A DNA stretch of 6,522 bases, from contig JAUPKT010000232.1 in assembly GCA_030837305.1 (NCBI GenBank), forward strand, positions 1-6,522. Direction: 5' to 3'. The position numbers and the translations under genes were made by a program. Positions 1-6,345 of the stretch are shown one piece after another (positions within the stretch are counted from its first letter, which is position 1; each line of letters starts with the position of its first letter). The DNA is from Thermodesulfobacteriota bacterium (lineage in GTDB: Bacteria > Desulfobacterota > Desulfomonilia > Desulfomonilales > Desulfomonilaceae). Under the pieces are notes generated by a model. It did not search any database. It had not been told where the DNA came from and was given only the letters and a program-made list of their open reading frames with translations.

Positions 1-123
1 ATTTGGACAACCTTAAAGATTGTGATTTCAATACCCTACTTAGATATTATCCGGGCGTTCAAATTTTATTACGATTTGGAGAGAAAAAATGACACATGCC
101 CCCAGGGGATAGATAGGCTCTGA
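1..123 (+). other. Possible 3' end of an upstream gene (frame uncertain)
   Basis: Two plus-strand frames are open from the left window edge. Frame 1 runs 40 codons to TGA at 121-123 and ends ...PQGIDRL. Frame 3 runs from base 3 to TGA at 90-92 and ends ...LLRFGEKK. Either could be the carboxyl end of a gene starting outside the window, but a stop-free run of this length is not rare by chance. Frame 1 has the higher third-position GC, closer to the downstream genes. Frame 3 has the higher first-position GC and a segment (DFNTLLRYYPGV) that loosely recalls the helix after a cyclic-nucleotide-binding barrel, which is only an impression. The intrinsic terminator at 239-268 is correctly oriented to end such a gene. 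No function is assigned. Confidence 0.25.
78..112 (+). other. Seven-codon mini-ORF with strong ribosome binding site (possible leader peptide)
   Basis: GGAGAG at 78-83 is a strong Shine-Dalgarno sequence, five A residues before an ATG at 89-91. The frame reads MTHAPRG and stops at TAG 110-112. The ATG overlaps the TGA (90-92) of one of the frames open from the left edge, giving an ATGA overlap. The initiation signal is better than that of any other start in the leader, but the product is too short to judge by composition. It could be a regulatory leader peptide, the start of a small gene broken by the amber codon, or chance. The same frame reopens after the TAG and stays open to 304, with TGA at 305-307. 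Confidence 0.25.
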
Positions 124-124
124 G

Positions 125-307
125 ATGTCCCAACACACTGGAATCAAGGATACTTTTTCAGAAAATATTCCAATCCGGGAATTCGGCATGATTATTGCTC
201 TCGCTAAATATCAACAAAAAGAATATATTCCTCCTACGCCAACTGCTTATGACAGTTGGTTTTTTTTTGATAACTCACCCGACCGAAGTCCCTATCAAGG
301 CCTTTGA
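125..307 (+). CDS. Doubtful 60-residue ORF overlapping the start of the FG-GAP gene
   Basis: The ORF starts with ATG at 125 and ends with TGA at 305-307, which overlaps the ATG of the next gene as TGATG. The product begins MSQHTGIKDTF and ends SPDRSPYQGL. It has no signal peptide, membrane segment or motif that I recognise. Against it being a gene: there is no good ribosome binding site before 125, and a perfect terminator hairpin with a nine-T tract lies inside it and supplies its Trp-Phe-Phe-Phe stretch. For it: the one-base overlap is typical of translational coupling, and it is in frame with the well-initiated ATG at 89, separated by a single TAG. I think it is more likely non-coding leader. 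Confidence 0.15.
   Translation: MSQHTGIKDTFSENIPIREFGMIIALAKYQQKEYIPPTPTAYDSWFFFDNSPDRSPYQGL
239..268 (+). terminator. Intrinsic (Rho-independent) terminator
   Basis: CCAACTG (239-245) pairs perfectly with CAGTTGG (253-259) around a seven-base loop. Nine consecutive T residues (260-268) follow at once. This is a canonical plus-strand terminator. It lies 39 bases before the ATG of the FG-GAP gene and 115 bases after the TGA at 121-123. It either ends an upstream transcription unit or acts as an attenuator in the leader of the efflux operon. If it only ends an upstream gene, the operon promoter must fit within the roughly 38 bases after it, where I see no convincing -35/-10 pair. Confidence 0.8.
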
Positions 308-1863
308 TGAATAGAAGGGCTCTTAAACTAGCGTGTTCATGCTTCCTTGGGTTGACTCTGCTCCTGTCAGATCCTTTGGAAAACCTGCGAGCAAACGATC
401 CCCAGAAAATTCTTGTGATTCCTTTCCAGCTTTTCATCGAACAGGATGACCCGGAACTCAAGGCCCTCAGTGAGCACATGGACGAACAAATCAGAGCATC
501 TATTAGGTCCATGAGTGGAAAATATCGACTTGTTAACGTAGCCGATGGTCCCCTGTTGCTCCACGAGTATGATGTTTCGCAAGCCGAAGAACAAGTTAAG
601 AAGGCAGCATTGAATTCACAGGCGGCTTTTCTCATCTACGGCAGCATATCTTCAGAGGATTCCCAATATCGATTAAAGGCTGTGATGTGGGATACCGTGA
701 ACCAGCGCGTGGCGGTAGCCATTGACCTCAAGGTTCCTAACATCCATGCATTACCCAGCGTATTCCATTTTTTTGTCAGCGGTATCAACAAGAGGCTCCA
801 AGGTGTCCCCAATATCCCATTTTATAAGGCGGACCCACCAGGCGCACCGACTAGTATACATCCCATACGATTTCGCACACCGGTCGGAATTGCCAAAGAA
901 GTGGGGCCCTGGAGAAGTCCCGAGATCTCAGGTGCTCTAACAGGAATCGACATCGGCGATGTTGACGGTGACAAAAGGAACGAAACAGTCTTTGTGGGAG
1001 ACGCAGGAATTACAATTAACAGGTTCGAGAGCGAGGGGCTTCGGTCGCTTACGCATTTCTCGCAATCACCCGCTGTTTGCCTCAGCGCGCAAGCAGAAGA
1101 TCTTGACGGTGACGGTGTGGTGGAACTTATCGTGTGCTACCAATCTCCGAGCGGACTCGTCTCGGAGATCATTCGCTACATGAACAGGAATCTGACAATG
1201 TCCGAGAGATATCCTGACATCGTTTTGGCGTGTGTACCCAACCCAAACGGTTCGCGATCAAAACTCCTGCTGGGACAGCGAACCGACGTCGAAGATATCT
1301 TTTCAGGGAAAATGCTTCACTTTGTAATGGATCGAGGGAAGTTGGTTTTCGAAGAAACCATTCAGCTTCCTCCAGGAACGTTCCTATTAAGTTATACAGC
1401 AGGCTTGCTGGGATCCAACGGGGGGAAACCTATGCGAGCCATAATCGATCAAAACCGCAAGCTCTTGGTCTTTGATGGCGCCAATCATCTTGTATCAGGC
1501 GTGGATGACCTCGTTTTCGGCGTCGACAGGAAACTAAGAGTGAAGACAGCGAAAGGTATCCAGGACATCGTTTGGCCGGGAAAACTGCTCATATCGGACA
1601 CTAATAACGACGGGCAAAAAGAACTTCTCGTGGCAAGAAACTTTGATGGTAAAGGCGAAATACAGGCCTTCACCTTGGAAGGCTCCCGTCTTGAAAAGAA
1701 ATGGAATACTCCTTCGAGGGACGGCGTTATATCCGACTTCACAATCGCTGATTTCAGAAGCAATGGGGGGAAAGCTCTCGTTTTCTTGCTACTGAAGCCA
1801 GACCCCTTACTTGCAGTGGCAGGTCCCAGAAGCGTAGTTTATGCATACGACTTTGTGCCCTGA
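307..1863 (+). CDS. Secreted TolB-like / FG-GAP (VCBS) repeat protein
   Basis: The product is a 518-residue exported protein of unknown role. Residues 1-29 form a signal peptide or membrane anchor: basic MNRRALK, a hydrophobic core to about residue 21, and a possible cleavage after LRA29. Residues 34-165 resemble the alpha/beta domain of TolB/CsgG/LpoB-like proteins, with strand KILVIPF, then DEQIRASI, FLIYGSI and a YRLKAVMWD strand. After a linker come acidic calcium-loop motifs typical of FG-GAP/VCBS beta-propeller blades: DVDGD at 218, DLDGDG at 265 and DTNNDG at 431, each followed by Glu and a hydrophobic strand. A fourth copy near the C-terminus (IADFRSNGGKALVF) is degenerate. I chose ATG 307 over the adjacent TTG 304. 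AAGG at 297-300 is a modest ribosome binding site. The RND gene follows after 40 bases, so co-transcription is likely. A pump accessory or envelope sensor is inference only. Confidence 0.85.
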   Translation: MNRRALKLACSCFLGLTLLLSDPLENLRANDPQKILVIPFQLFIEQDDPELKALSEHMDEQIRASIRSMSGKYRLVNVADGPLLLHEYDVSQAEEQVKKAALNSQAAFLIYGSISSEDSQYRLKAVMWDTVNQRVAVAIDLKVPNIHALPSVFHFFVSGINKRLQGVPNIPFYKADPPGAPTSIHPIRFRTPVGIAKEVGPWRSPEISGALTGIDIGDVDGDKRNETVFVGDAGITINRFESEGLRSLTHFSQSPAVCLSAQAEDLDGDGVVELIVCYQSPSGLVSEIIRYMNRNLTMSERYPDIVLACVPNPNGSRSKLLLGQRTDVEDIFSGKMLHFVMDRGKLVFEETIQLPPGTFLLSYTAGLLGSNGGKPMRAIIDQNRKLLVFDGANHLVSGVDDLVFGVDRKLRVKTAKGIQDIVWPGKLLISDTNNDGQKELLVARNFDGKGEIQAFTLEGSRLEKKWNTPSRDGVISDFTIADFRSNGGKALVFLLLKPDPLLAVAGPRSVVYAYDFVP

Positions 1864-1889
1864 ATCGACCTCCTGAGAATGCCGGAATC

Positions 1890-1894
1890 AAGGA
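1890..1894 (+). promoter_or_regulatory. Ribosome binding site of the RND permease
   Basis: AAGGA lies nine bases before the ATG at 1904. It supports that start, which also gives the canonical RND amino terminus (a short amphipathic helix, then TM1). It falls within the 40-base gap after the FG-GAP gene. No terminator or promoter is apparent in that gap. Confidence 0.5.
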
Positions 1895-1903
1895 TCCCCT
1901 TTC

Positions 1904-4900
1904 ATGAATTTCGCAGAGGCGTCCGTTAGATACCCCATAACCGTCATAGTGCGCGTCTTGCTCGTCATTGTCTTTGGATACGTTTGCTTCACCTTCTTGA
2001 GCATCGAATTGAAACCTGAGACAGAGCAGCCTGTGCTCGTGATTTCCACGAGATTTGCAGGAGCTGCTCCCGAGGACGTTGAAGGCGAGGTCACCACACG
2101 GTTCGAAGAGGCTATCAGTGGCGTCTCCAGTATGCTGTTCACGCAAAGCTTCTCTCTCATTGGACAGTCTTTCATAGTCGTTTTTTACAAACCTGGGACA
2201 AACTTAGATCTGGCAGCCGCAGAATTGCAGCGCAACCTCGACCGGGTCAAGGATTTGCCCAAGGACGTGGATAAGACACAGATTTTCAAGGCCAGTGACA
2301 GAGTCAGTCTGCCCGTCTATCAATTCTCTCTGACGGGGAACGTAGACATCGTGACTATGTCAACGTGGGCCGAGAAGGAGATCGCTCCCAGAATAAGGCG
2401 AATACAGGGTGTCGGTGATTGTCTCTACGACGGAAACCGAAACCGAGAGATGGTCATCACCTTCGACGCTGAAAGAATGAAAGCCAGGGGTCTCGCTGTA
2501 TCAGACTTGAAGAAATTTGTTGACCGAACAAACCTGAATCAGAGTGCAAGCTATTTTGTCGAGGGTACTCGGGAATGGTCCGTTCGGATAGTAGGGGAGC
2601 TTCTTGACGCGGAGTCTTTCAAGAGAGTCAGGATATCAAGGCCTGGAGACCCCATCGTGTATCTTTCCGACATCGCCTCGGTCGAAGACAGGTTTGAGAG
2701 GCCTGATTCCTACTGTCGTATCAACGGAAAAGAAGGGTTGATCTTCAACGTCTTTAGCCAGGTAGGAACAAATCTTGTCCAAACCGTGGATCAAATAGAC
2801 GCTGAGCTGAAAAAACTGCAACGAGAATATGGACCATTAGGGGGAACATTCGCGAAGACGTACGATCAGAGCACCTATATTAGGGACTCAGTGAGAATCG
2901 TGAGAAATGCCCTGATAGAGGCGGTTCTTCTCGTGCTCCTTGTGCTGTTCGTCTTCCTGAAGAATTGGCGCAGCATCTTTATCGTTGCAACATCGATCCC
3001 GGTCTCCGTCGTGGGAACCTTCATCGGCATGTATCTGATGGGATACTCGATAAATGTGTTGTCGCTTGCCGGATTGGCACTGTCCATTGGCATGATTGTG
3101 GACGACGCTATTGTTGTGCTCGAGAACATCTACCGACACAGATATGAAGAGGGAAAAACCATTGTCAGAGCATGCGTCGACGGAACCCGCGAGGTGGGTA
3201 TGGCCGCATTCATGTGCACACTCACCACTGCTGCAGTGTTTCTCCCGGTCCTCATGTTGCACGGAGAAATTGGTACCCTTTTTGGACCAGTGGCCTTTAT
3301 TATCTCGTGTGCCATATTCCTTTCGCTCTTTGATGCTTTCACCGTTGTCCCCATGCTCGCTTCGAGATGGATGCGAGAAGAACAAGCTGAGACGGGATTT
3401 ATAGGGAAGATCATGCGCCCCATGACTGTCCTGGATAATCTCGGCAGCAAAGTGTCTCAAGGGTTGTTGGGGGCTCTGGCCTATTTTCTCGGAGGCCTGG
3501 GAAGAAAACTAGCGCTCATAGGCCTTGTAATGGGCATTTTTCTCATATCCCAGTGGGCTCTTCCCGGGATGGGTTATCTCCCCACCGGTGGAACAAACCT
3601 GCTTCGCATTAACATTGAGACCTTCGAAGGGCTTAGCCTCGATGAAAATAGCCGGCTCATGTCGATTCTTGAAGATCGATGGAAGAATATCAAAGGGGTC
3701 CGCCACGTGGTGTCTACACCGAACCGCATGGTCTTCCGAAACTTGATTTACCTTGTCTGTGATCCGGAAGAGGAAAGCGGAATCTCGGTACAAGAAATAG
3801 CCGAGGAAGCGCACCGCAGTTCAAGGGATCTGCCCTTGAAAGCGGTAAATCCGGTACGGTTTCCTCTGTTCGGAAACATCTACTCGCGTTCCAACGTGTT
3901 GGACGTGAGGATCAGGGGAAAGAGCTACGAGGTGATTGACGACATTGTAAGGCAAATCATGGAAATCGGATCCGAAACAAAAGGAGTAGTTTTCCGGTAC
4001 ACCGACCTATATCTCAGGAAACCTCAGATCGAAATCAAAGTGGATCAGGAACGGGCAGCCCACTTCGGCTTTGATGTAAAGGACATTGCCGATGCTGTTG
4101 AAGCCGCCATTGGCGGCCAAAAAACAACTTCGAAATACGACGTCGAAGGACGGTACTTTTACATCAGGGTGCGGGAAGATGAGAACCTTTTCAAATCGGT
4201 GGCGGATGTCGGAAACATCATCTTGACTTCCCCTCAAGACGCAAAAGTCCATGTCCCTCTGAACAGCGTGGCCTCGGTAATCACCACGTTCGGTCCTCTT
4301 CAGATCAGCCATTACAATTCTAGCCGAAACGCACGCGTCCAGCTCACTATTCGGGGCCGCCCATTGTCGGATGTATTCGACGAGGTTGTCTCGAGGATAC
4401 GCAGGGAGGTCCCCTTTCCCCTGGGATACGAAATGATACCATTCGGGGCCGTCAATGAACTTCACAAGTTGGTGGAAGCCGTGAGATTCGTCTTCCCGGT
4501 TTCCGTCTTGGTGGTCTATTTGCTGCTTGTCATGCAATTTCAGTCCTTCTTGACTCCTCTTTCGATTCTTCTGAGTGTTCCACTCTCTATCATAGGGGCC
4601 AACTTTCTCGTGCGATTCACAGGAATCCCCTTCGATTCTTTTACTATTCTCGGGTACATCATGATGGTTGGGCTTGTGGTTAAGAATGCCATCCTGCTCA
4701 TAACATACGCAGTTCAGCTCATGTCGGAACAAGGGATGGAACGTGATCAAGCGCTCTATCTGGCTGCCAAGAGGAGAATGAGGCCGATTTTCATGACTGC
4801 CATCGCTATGGTACTCGGAATGCTTCCCCTTGCCCTCAAGAAGGGATCCGGGGCCGAGATATACAATGGATTGGCCATGGCCGTTGTCGGGGGACTTTCA

Positions 4901-5020
4901 GTGGCAACATTCTTTACATTGGTTTTTATTCCCGTGGTCTACACCATACTGGACGACTTGAAGCAACGCTTCTGGAAGGTAAGAACGCTAACCTTTGAAG
5001 AGATTGACAAGACCCCATGA
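1904..5020 (+). CDS. RND (HAE1-type) multidrug efflux permease
   Basis: This is an inner-membrane proton/drug antiporter of the AcrB/MexB superfamily. Its 1038 residues match the usual 1020-1060. TM1 is near residues 10-32. A first periplasmic porter region follows, with the PEDVE segment and GVGD near 170. TM2 to TM6 lie between about 338 and 485, TM7 at about 536-553, then the second periplasmic region, and TM8 to TM12 from about 862 to 1020. TM4 carries GMIVDDAIVVLEN with Asp400-Asp401, and TM10 carries VGLVVKNAILL with Lys927. These correspond to the AcrB proton-relay residues Asp407, Asp408 and Lys940. RMRPIFMT before TM11 matches the conserved Arg region. The Asp-Asp pair points to HAE1 (organic substrates) and argues against the metal-exporting CzcA type. 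Substrate cannot be told from sequence. The stop overlaps the adaptor start (ATGA), so translational coupling is likely. The permease precedes its adaptor, the reverse of acrAB. Confidence 0.97.
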   Translation: MNFAEASVRYPITVIVRVLLVIVFGYVCFTFLSIELKPETEQPVLVISTRFAGAAPEDVEGEVTTRFEEAISGVSSMLFTQSFSLIGQSFIVVFYKPGTNLDLAAAELQRNLDRVKDLPKDVDKTQIFKASDRVSLPVYQFSLTGNVDIVTMSTWAEKEIAPRIRRIQGVGDCLYDGNRNREMVITFDAERMKARGLAVSDLKKFVDRTNLNQSASYFVEGTREWSVRIVGELLDAESFKRVRISRPGDPIVYLSDIASVEDRFERPDSYCRINGKEGLIFNVFSQVGTNLVQTVDQIDAELKKLQREYGPLGGTFAKTYDQSTYIRDSVRIVRNALIEAVLLVLLVLFVFLKNWRSIFIVATSIPVSVVGTFIGMYLMGYSINVLSLAGLALSIGMIVDDAIVVLENIYRHRYEEGKTIVRACVDGTREVGMAAFMCTLTTAAVFLPVLMLHGEIGTLFGPVAFIISCAIFLSLFDAFTVVPMLASRWMREEQAETGFIGKIMRPMTVLDNLGSKVSQGLLGALAYFLGGLGRKLALIGLVMGIFLISQWALPGMGYLPTGGTNLLRINIETFEGLSLDENSRLMSILEDRWKNIKGVRHVVSTPNRMVFRNLIYLVCDPEEESGISVQEIAEEAHRSSRDLPLKAVNPVRFPLFGNIYSRSNVLDVRIRGKSYEVIDDIVRQIMEIGSETKGVVFRYTDLYLRKPQIEIKVDQERAAHFGFDVKDIADAVEAAIGGQKTTSKYDVEGRYFYIRVREDENLFKSVADVGNIILTSPQDAKVHVPLNSVASVITTFGPLQISHYNSSRNARVQLTIRGRPLSDVFDEVVSRIRREVPFPLGYEMIPFGAVNELHKLVEAVRFVFPVSVLVVYLLLVMQFQSFLTPLSILLSVPLSIIGANFLVRFTGIPFDSFTILGYIMMVGLVVKNAILLITYAVQLMSEQGMERDQALYLAAKRRMRPIFMTAIAMVLGMLPLALKKGSGAEIYNGLAMAVVGGLSVATFFTLVFIPVVYTILDDLKQRFWKVRTLTFEEIDKTP

Positions 5021-6120
5021 AACAAACAACCCAAGCATTCATACTCGTGGTGCTCCTGATTGCGATCGGGTGCGACTCGAAAAGAGAGCAAAAGTTGCCC
5101 CCACCACCGATCCAGGTCGGAGTGGCAGATATCAAAATTGGAGACCTGGAGCACGTCCTGGAAATCTCTGGGACACTGAAATTCCTCGCGAACACAACCG
5201 TATCTGCCGAAGTCTCTGCTCAGATCAATTCCATTGAGGTTGCAGATGGCCAGTTCGTCGAAGCAGGAAACATTTTGCTCACTTTTGATGAAACGAAAAT
5301 CAAACAGAGCGCGAGCGAAGTAGCAGCGCATCTCCAGAGAGATGAGGCCATACTGAGTTTCAACAAAGCTGAGTGGGAGAAAAACAAAGGACTTCACGAA
5401 ACCGGTTCCATTAGTCAGACCCAGTACGACCAAAAACTGTCGGCGTACCAAACCTCATTGGCCCAAGTGGAGGCTGACAAAGCCTCTTTGGCAAAGGCGC
5501 TTGAGGACTTGACAAAGACGAAAGTAAAAGCACCGGTGACCGGGGTGGTATCAAAGAGATATGTGGAAAAGGGGGACTGGGTATCCTCCGGCGGAAGACT
5601 TTTCCAGATCAGCGATTTTAACCGAATCTATCTCGAAACGTTCTTGACCGATGTCGATCTTGGTAAGCTTCCTCTAAAGAAAATAAGAGACGAGGGTTTG
5701 CAGTGTAGGGTCACCGTCGATCCTTATCCAGGCACCAGCTACTCAGGAACGCTTTCCTATGTACAGCCCGTTGCAAATGACATGCGGCTCTTCGAGGTAC
5801 GCATATATCTTCCCAACCCTGACATGAACTTACTTCAAGGAATGGTTGGGCGGGCTCGAGTCATCTATAAAGTGACACCAGACGTGCTCAAGGTTCCTTT
5901 GATAGCCCTACTCGATGAATTGCGGAACCAATCCCGAAACCGGGTGGTCTTGGCGGACGAAACAGGGAAAGCTCGACTCACGAGTATTAAGATCGGGTTC
6001 AATAACCAAGAAAATGCAGAAGTATTGGAGGGGCTAAAGGCGGGCGACAAGGTAGTGACACGAGGGAAGGAAGTCTTGAGAAACGATCAACCCCTCAAGA
6101 TCACGCAAGAAGATAAGTAA
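5017..6120 (+). CDS. RND efflux periplasmic adaptor (membrane fusion protein), lipoprotein
   Basis: This 367-residue HlyD/AcrA-family adaptor should bridge the RND permease to an outer-membrane channel. Residues 1-18 are a lipoprotein signal ending IAIGC, with lipidation expected at Cys19. Asp20 at +2 is the inner-membrane retention signal in enterobacteria and is also found in AcrA. The biotinyl-lipoyl half-motifs are VADGQFVEAG (75-84) and APVTGVV with VEKGDWV (172 onward). Between them lies an alpha-helical hairpin, about 92-166. Its tip has K122-x3-L126-x6-S133, matching the RLS docking motif of AcrA (R128, L132, S139) with Lys for Arg. A beta-barrel domain runs from about 202 to 280, including NPDMNLLQGM at 267-276, and a membrane-proximal domain from about 285 to the end. 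There is no good ribosome binding site, and the ATGA overlap suggests coupling to the permease. No terminator is visible after the TAA. Confidence 0.95.
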   Translation: MKQTTQAFILVVLLIAIGCDSKREQKLPPPPIQVGVADIKIGDLEHVLEISGTLKFLANTTVSAEVSAQINSIEVADGQFVEAGNILLTFDETKIKQSASEVAAHLQRDEAILSFNKAEWEKNKGLHETGSISQTQYDQKLSAYQTSLAQVEADKASLAKALEDLTKTKVKAPVTGVVSKRYVEKGDWVSSGGRLFQISDFNRIYLETFLTDVDLGKLPLKKIRDEGLQCRVTVDPYPGTSYSGTLSYVQPVANDMRLFEVRIYLPNPDMNLLQGMVGRARVIYKVTPDVLKVPLIALLDELRNQSRNRVVLADETGKARLTSIKIGFNNQENAEVLEGLKAGDKVVTRGKEVLRNDQPLKITQEDK

Positions 6121-6168
6121 CACGTATCGGTTATTAGAACAAATCAGACAAGGCAGGAGAGTTTGGAA

Positions 6169-6198
6169 TAGACCACAGGGTCGTAAAAACGATATAAT
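6169..6198 (+). promoter_or_regulatory. Sigma-70-type promoter for tRNA-Leu
   Basis: A perfect -10 box TATAAT lies at 6193-6198, and a partial -35 box TAGACC (4/6 to TTGACA) at 6169-6174, with an 18-base spacer. Transcription would start near 6205, leaving a 5' leader of about 36 bases before the mature tRNA end. A small TCGT/ACGA inverted repeat (6181-6192) falls in the spacer. The leader contains a five-base-pair hairpin, TCACG (6216-6220) with CGTGA (6227-6231). The rest of 6121-6240 shows no gene and no clear terminator for the efflux operon. Confidence 0.6.
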
Positions 6199-6240
6199 GT
6201 CCTAGGAGATAGGGATCACGAGACCGCGTGAAAGTAAAAG

Positions 6241-6326
6241 GCGAGAGTGGCGGAATCTGGCAGACGCACCGGACTTAGGATCCGGCGGGGAAACCCATGG
6301 GGGTTCGAGTCCCCCCTCTCGCACCA
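6241..6326 (+). tRNA. tRNA-Leu (anticodon UAG), CCA encoded
   Basis: A complete class II tRNA cloverleaf is visible. The acceptor arms GCGAGAG (6241-6247) and CTCTCGC (6316-6322) pair fully. The anticodon stem CCGGA/TCCGG (6269-6273/6281-6285) closes the loop CTTAGGA, giving anticodon TAG at 6276-6278, which reads CUA and probably other CUN leucine codons. A long variable arm with a GGG/CCC stem follows (6286-6298), as expected for leucine. The T arm is GGGGG-TTCGAGT-CCCCC (6299-6315). The discriminator A (6323, as in leucine tRNAs) and the CCA end (6324-6326) are encoded. No terminator follows before the next gene. Confidence 0.97.
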
Positions 6327-6345
6327 AATGAAGAAGTGATGCATC

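Noticed and set aside
20..50. Possible promoter TTGTGA (20-25) with TATTAT (45-50)
   Set aside because: The 19-base spacer is long, the -35 match is weak, and the stretch is AT-rich and may lie inside an upstream gene. It is relevant only if the attenuator model is correct.
167..182. Small inverted repeat ATTCC / GGAAT in the leader
   Set aside because: It is a five-base-pair stem with a six-base loop, no T-tract and no sign of an operator, so it is within chance expectation.
140..1895. Twelve-base direct repeat GGAATCAAGGAT at 140-151 and 1884-1895
   Set aside because: About one shared 12-mer pair is expected by chance in a window of this size. The second copy is explained by the ribosome binding site of the permease.
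4007..4750. Minus-strand ORF of 247 residues opposite the RND permease
   Set aside because: It is a shadow of the strongly conserved permease frame. It is hydrophilic and His/Asp-rich with no recognisable motif, and no promoter or ribosome binding site supports it. The other antisense ORFs (e.g. 2888-3460, 4939-5451) are similar.
1904..5020. Heavy-metal (CzcA-type) exporter as an alternative identity for the permease
   Set aside because: TM4 carries the adjacent Asp-Asp pair of HAE1 drug pumps and not the metal-family TM4 signature.
6181..6192. TCGT-AAAA-ACGA inverted repeat between the tRNA promoter boxes
   Set aside because: It has only four base pairs per arm, which is too short to claim as an operator.
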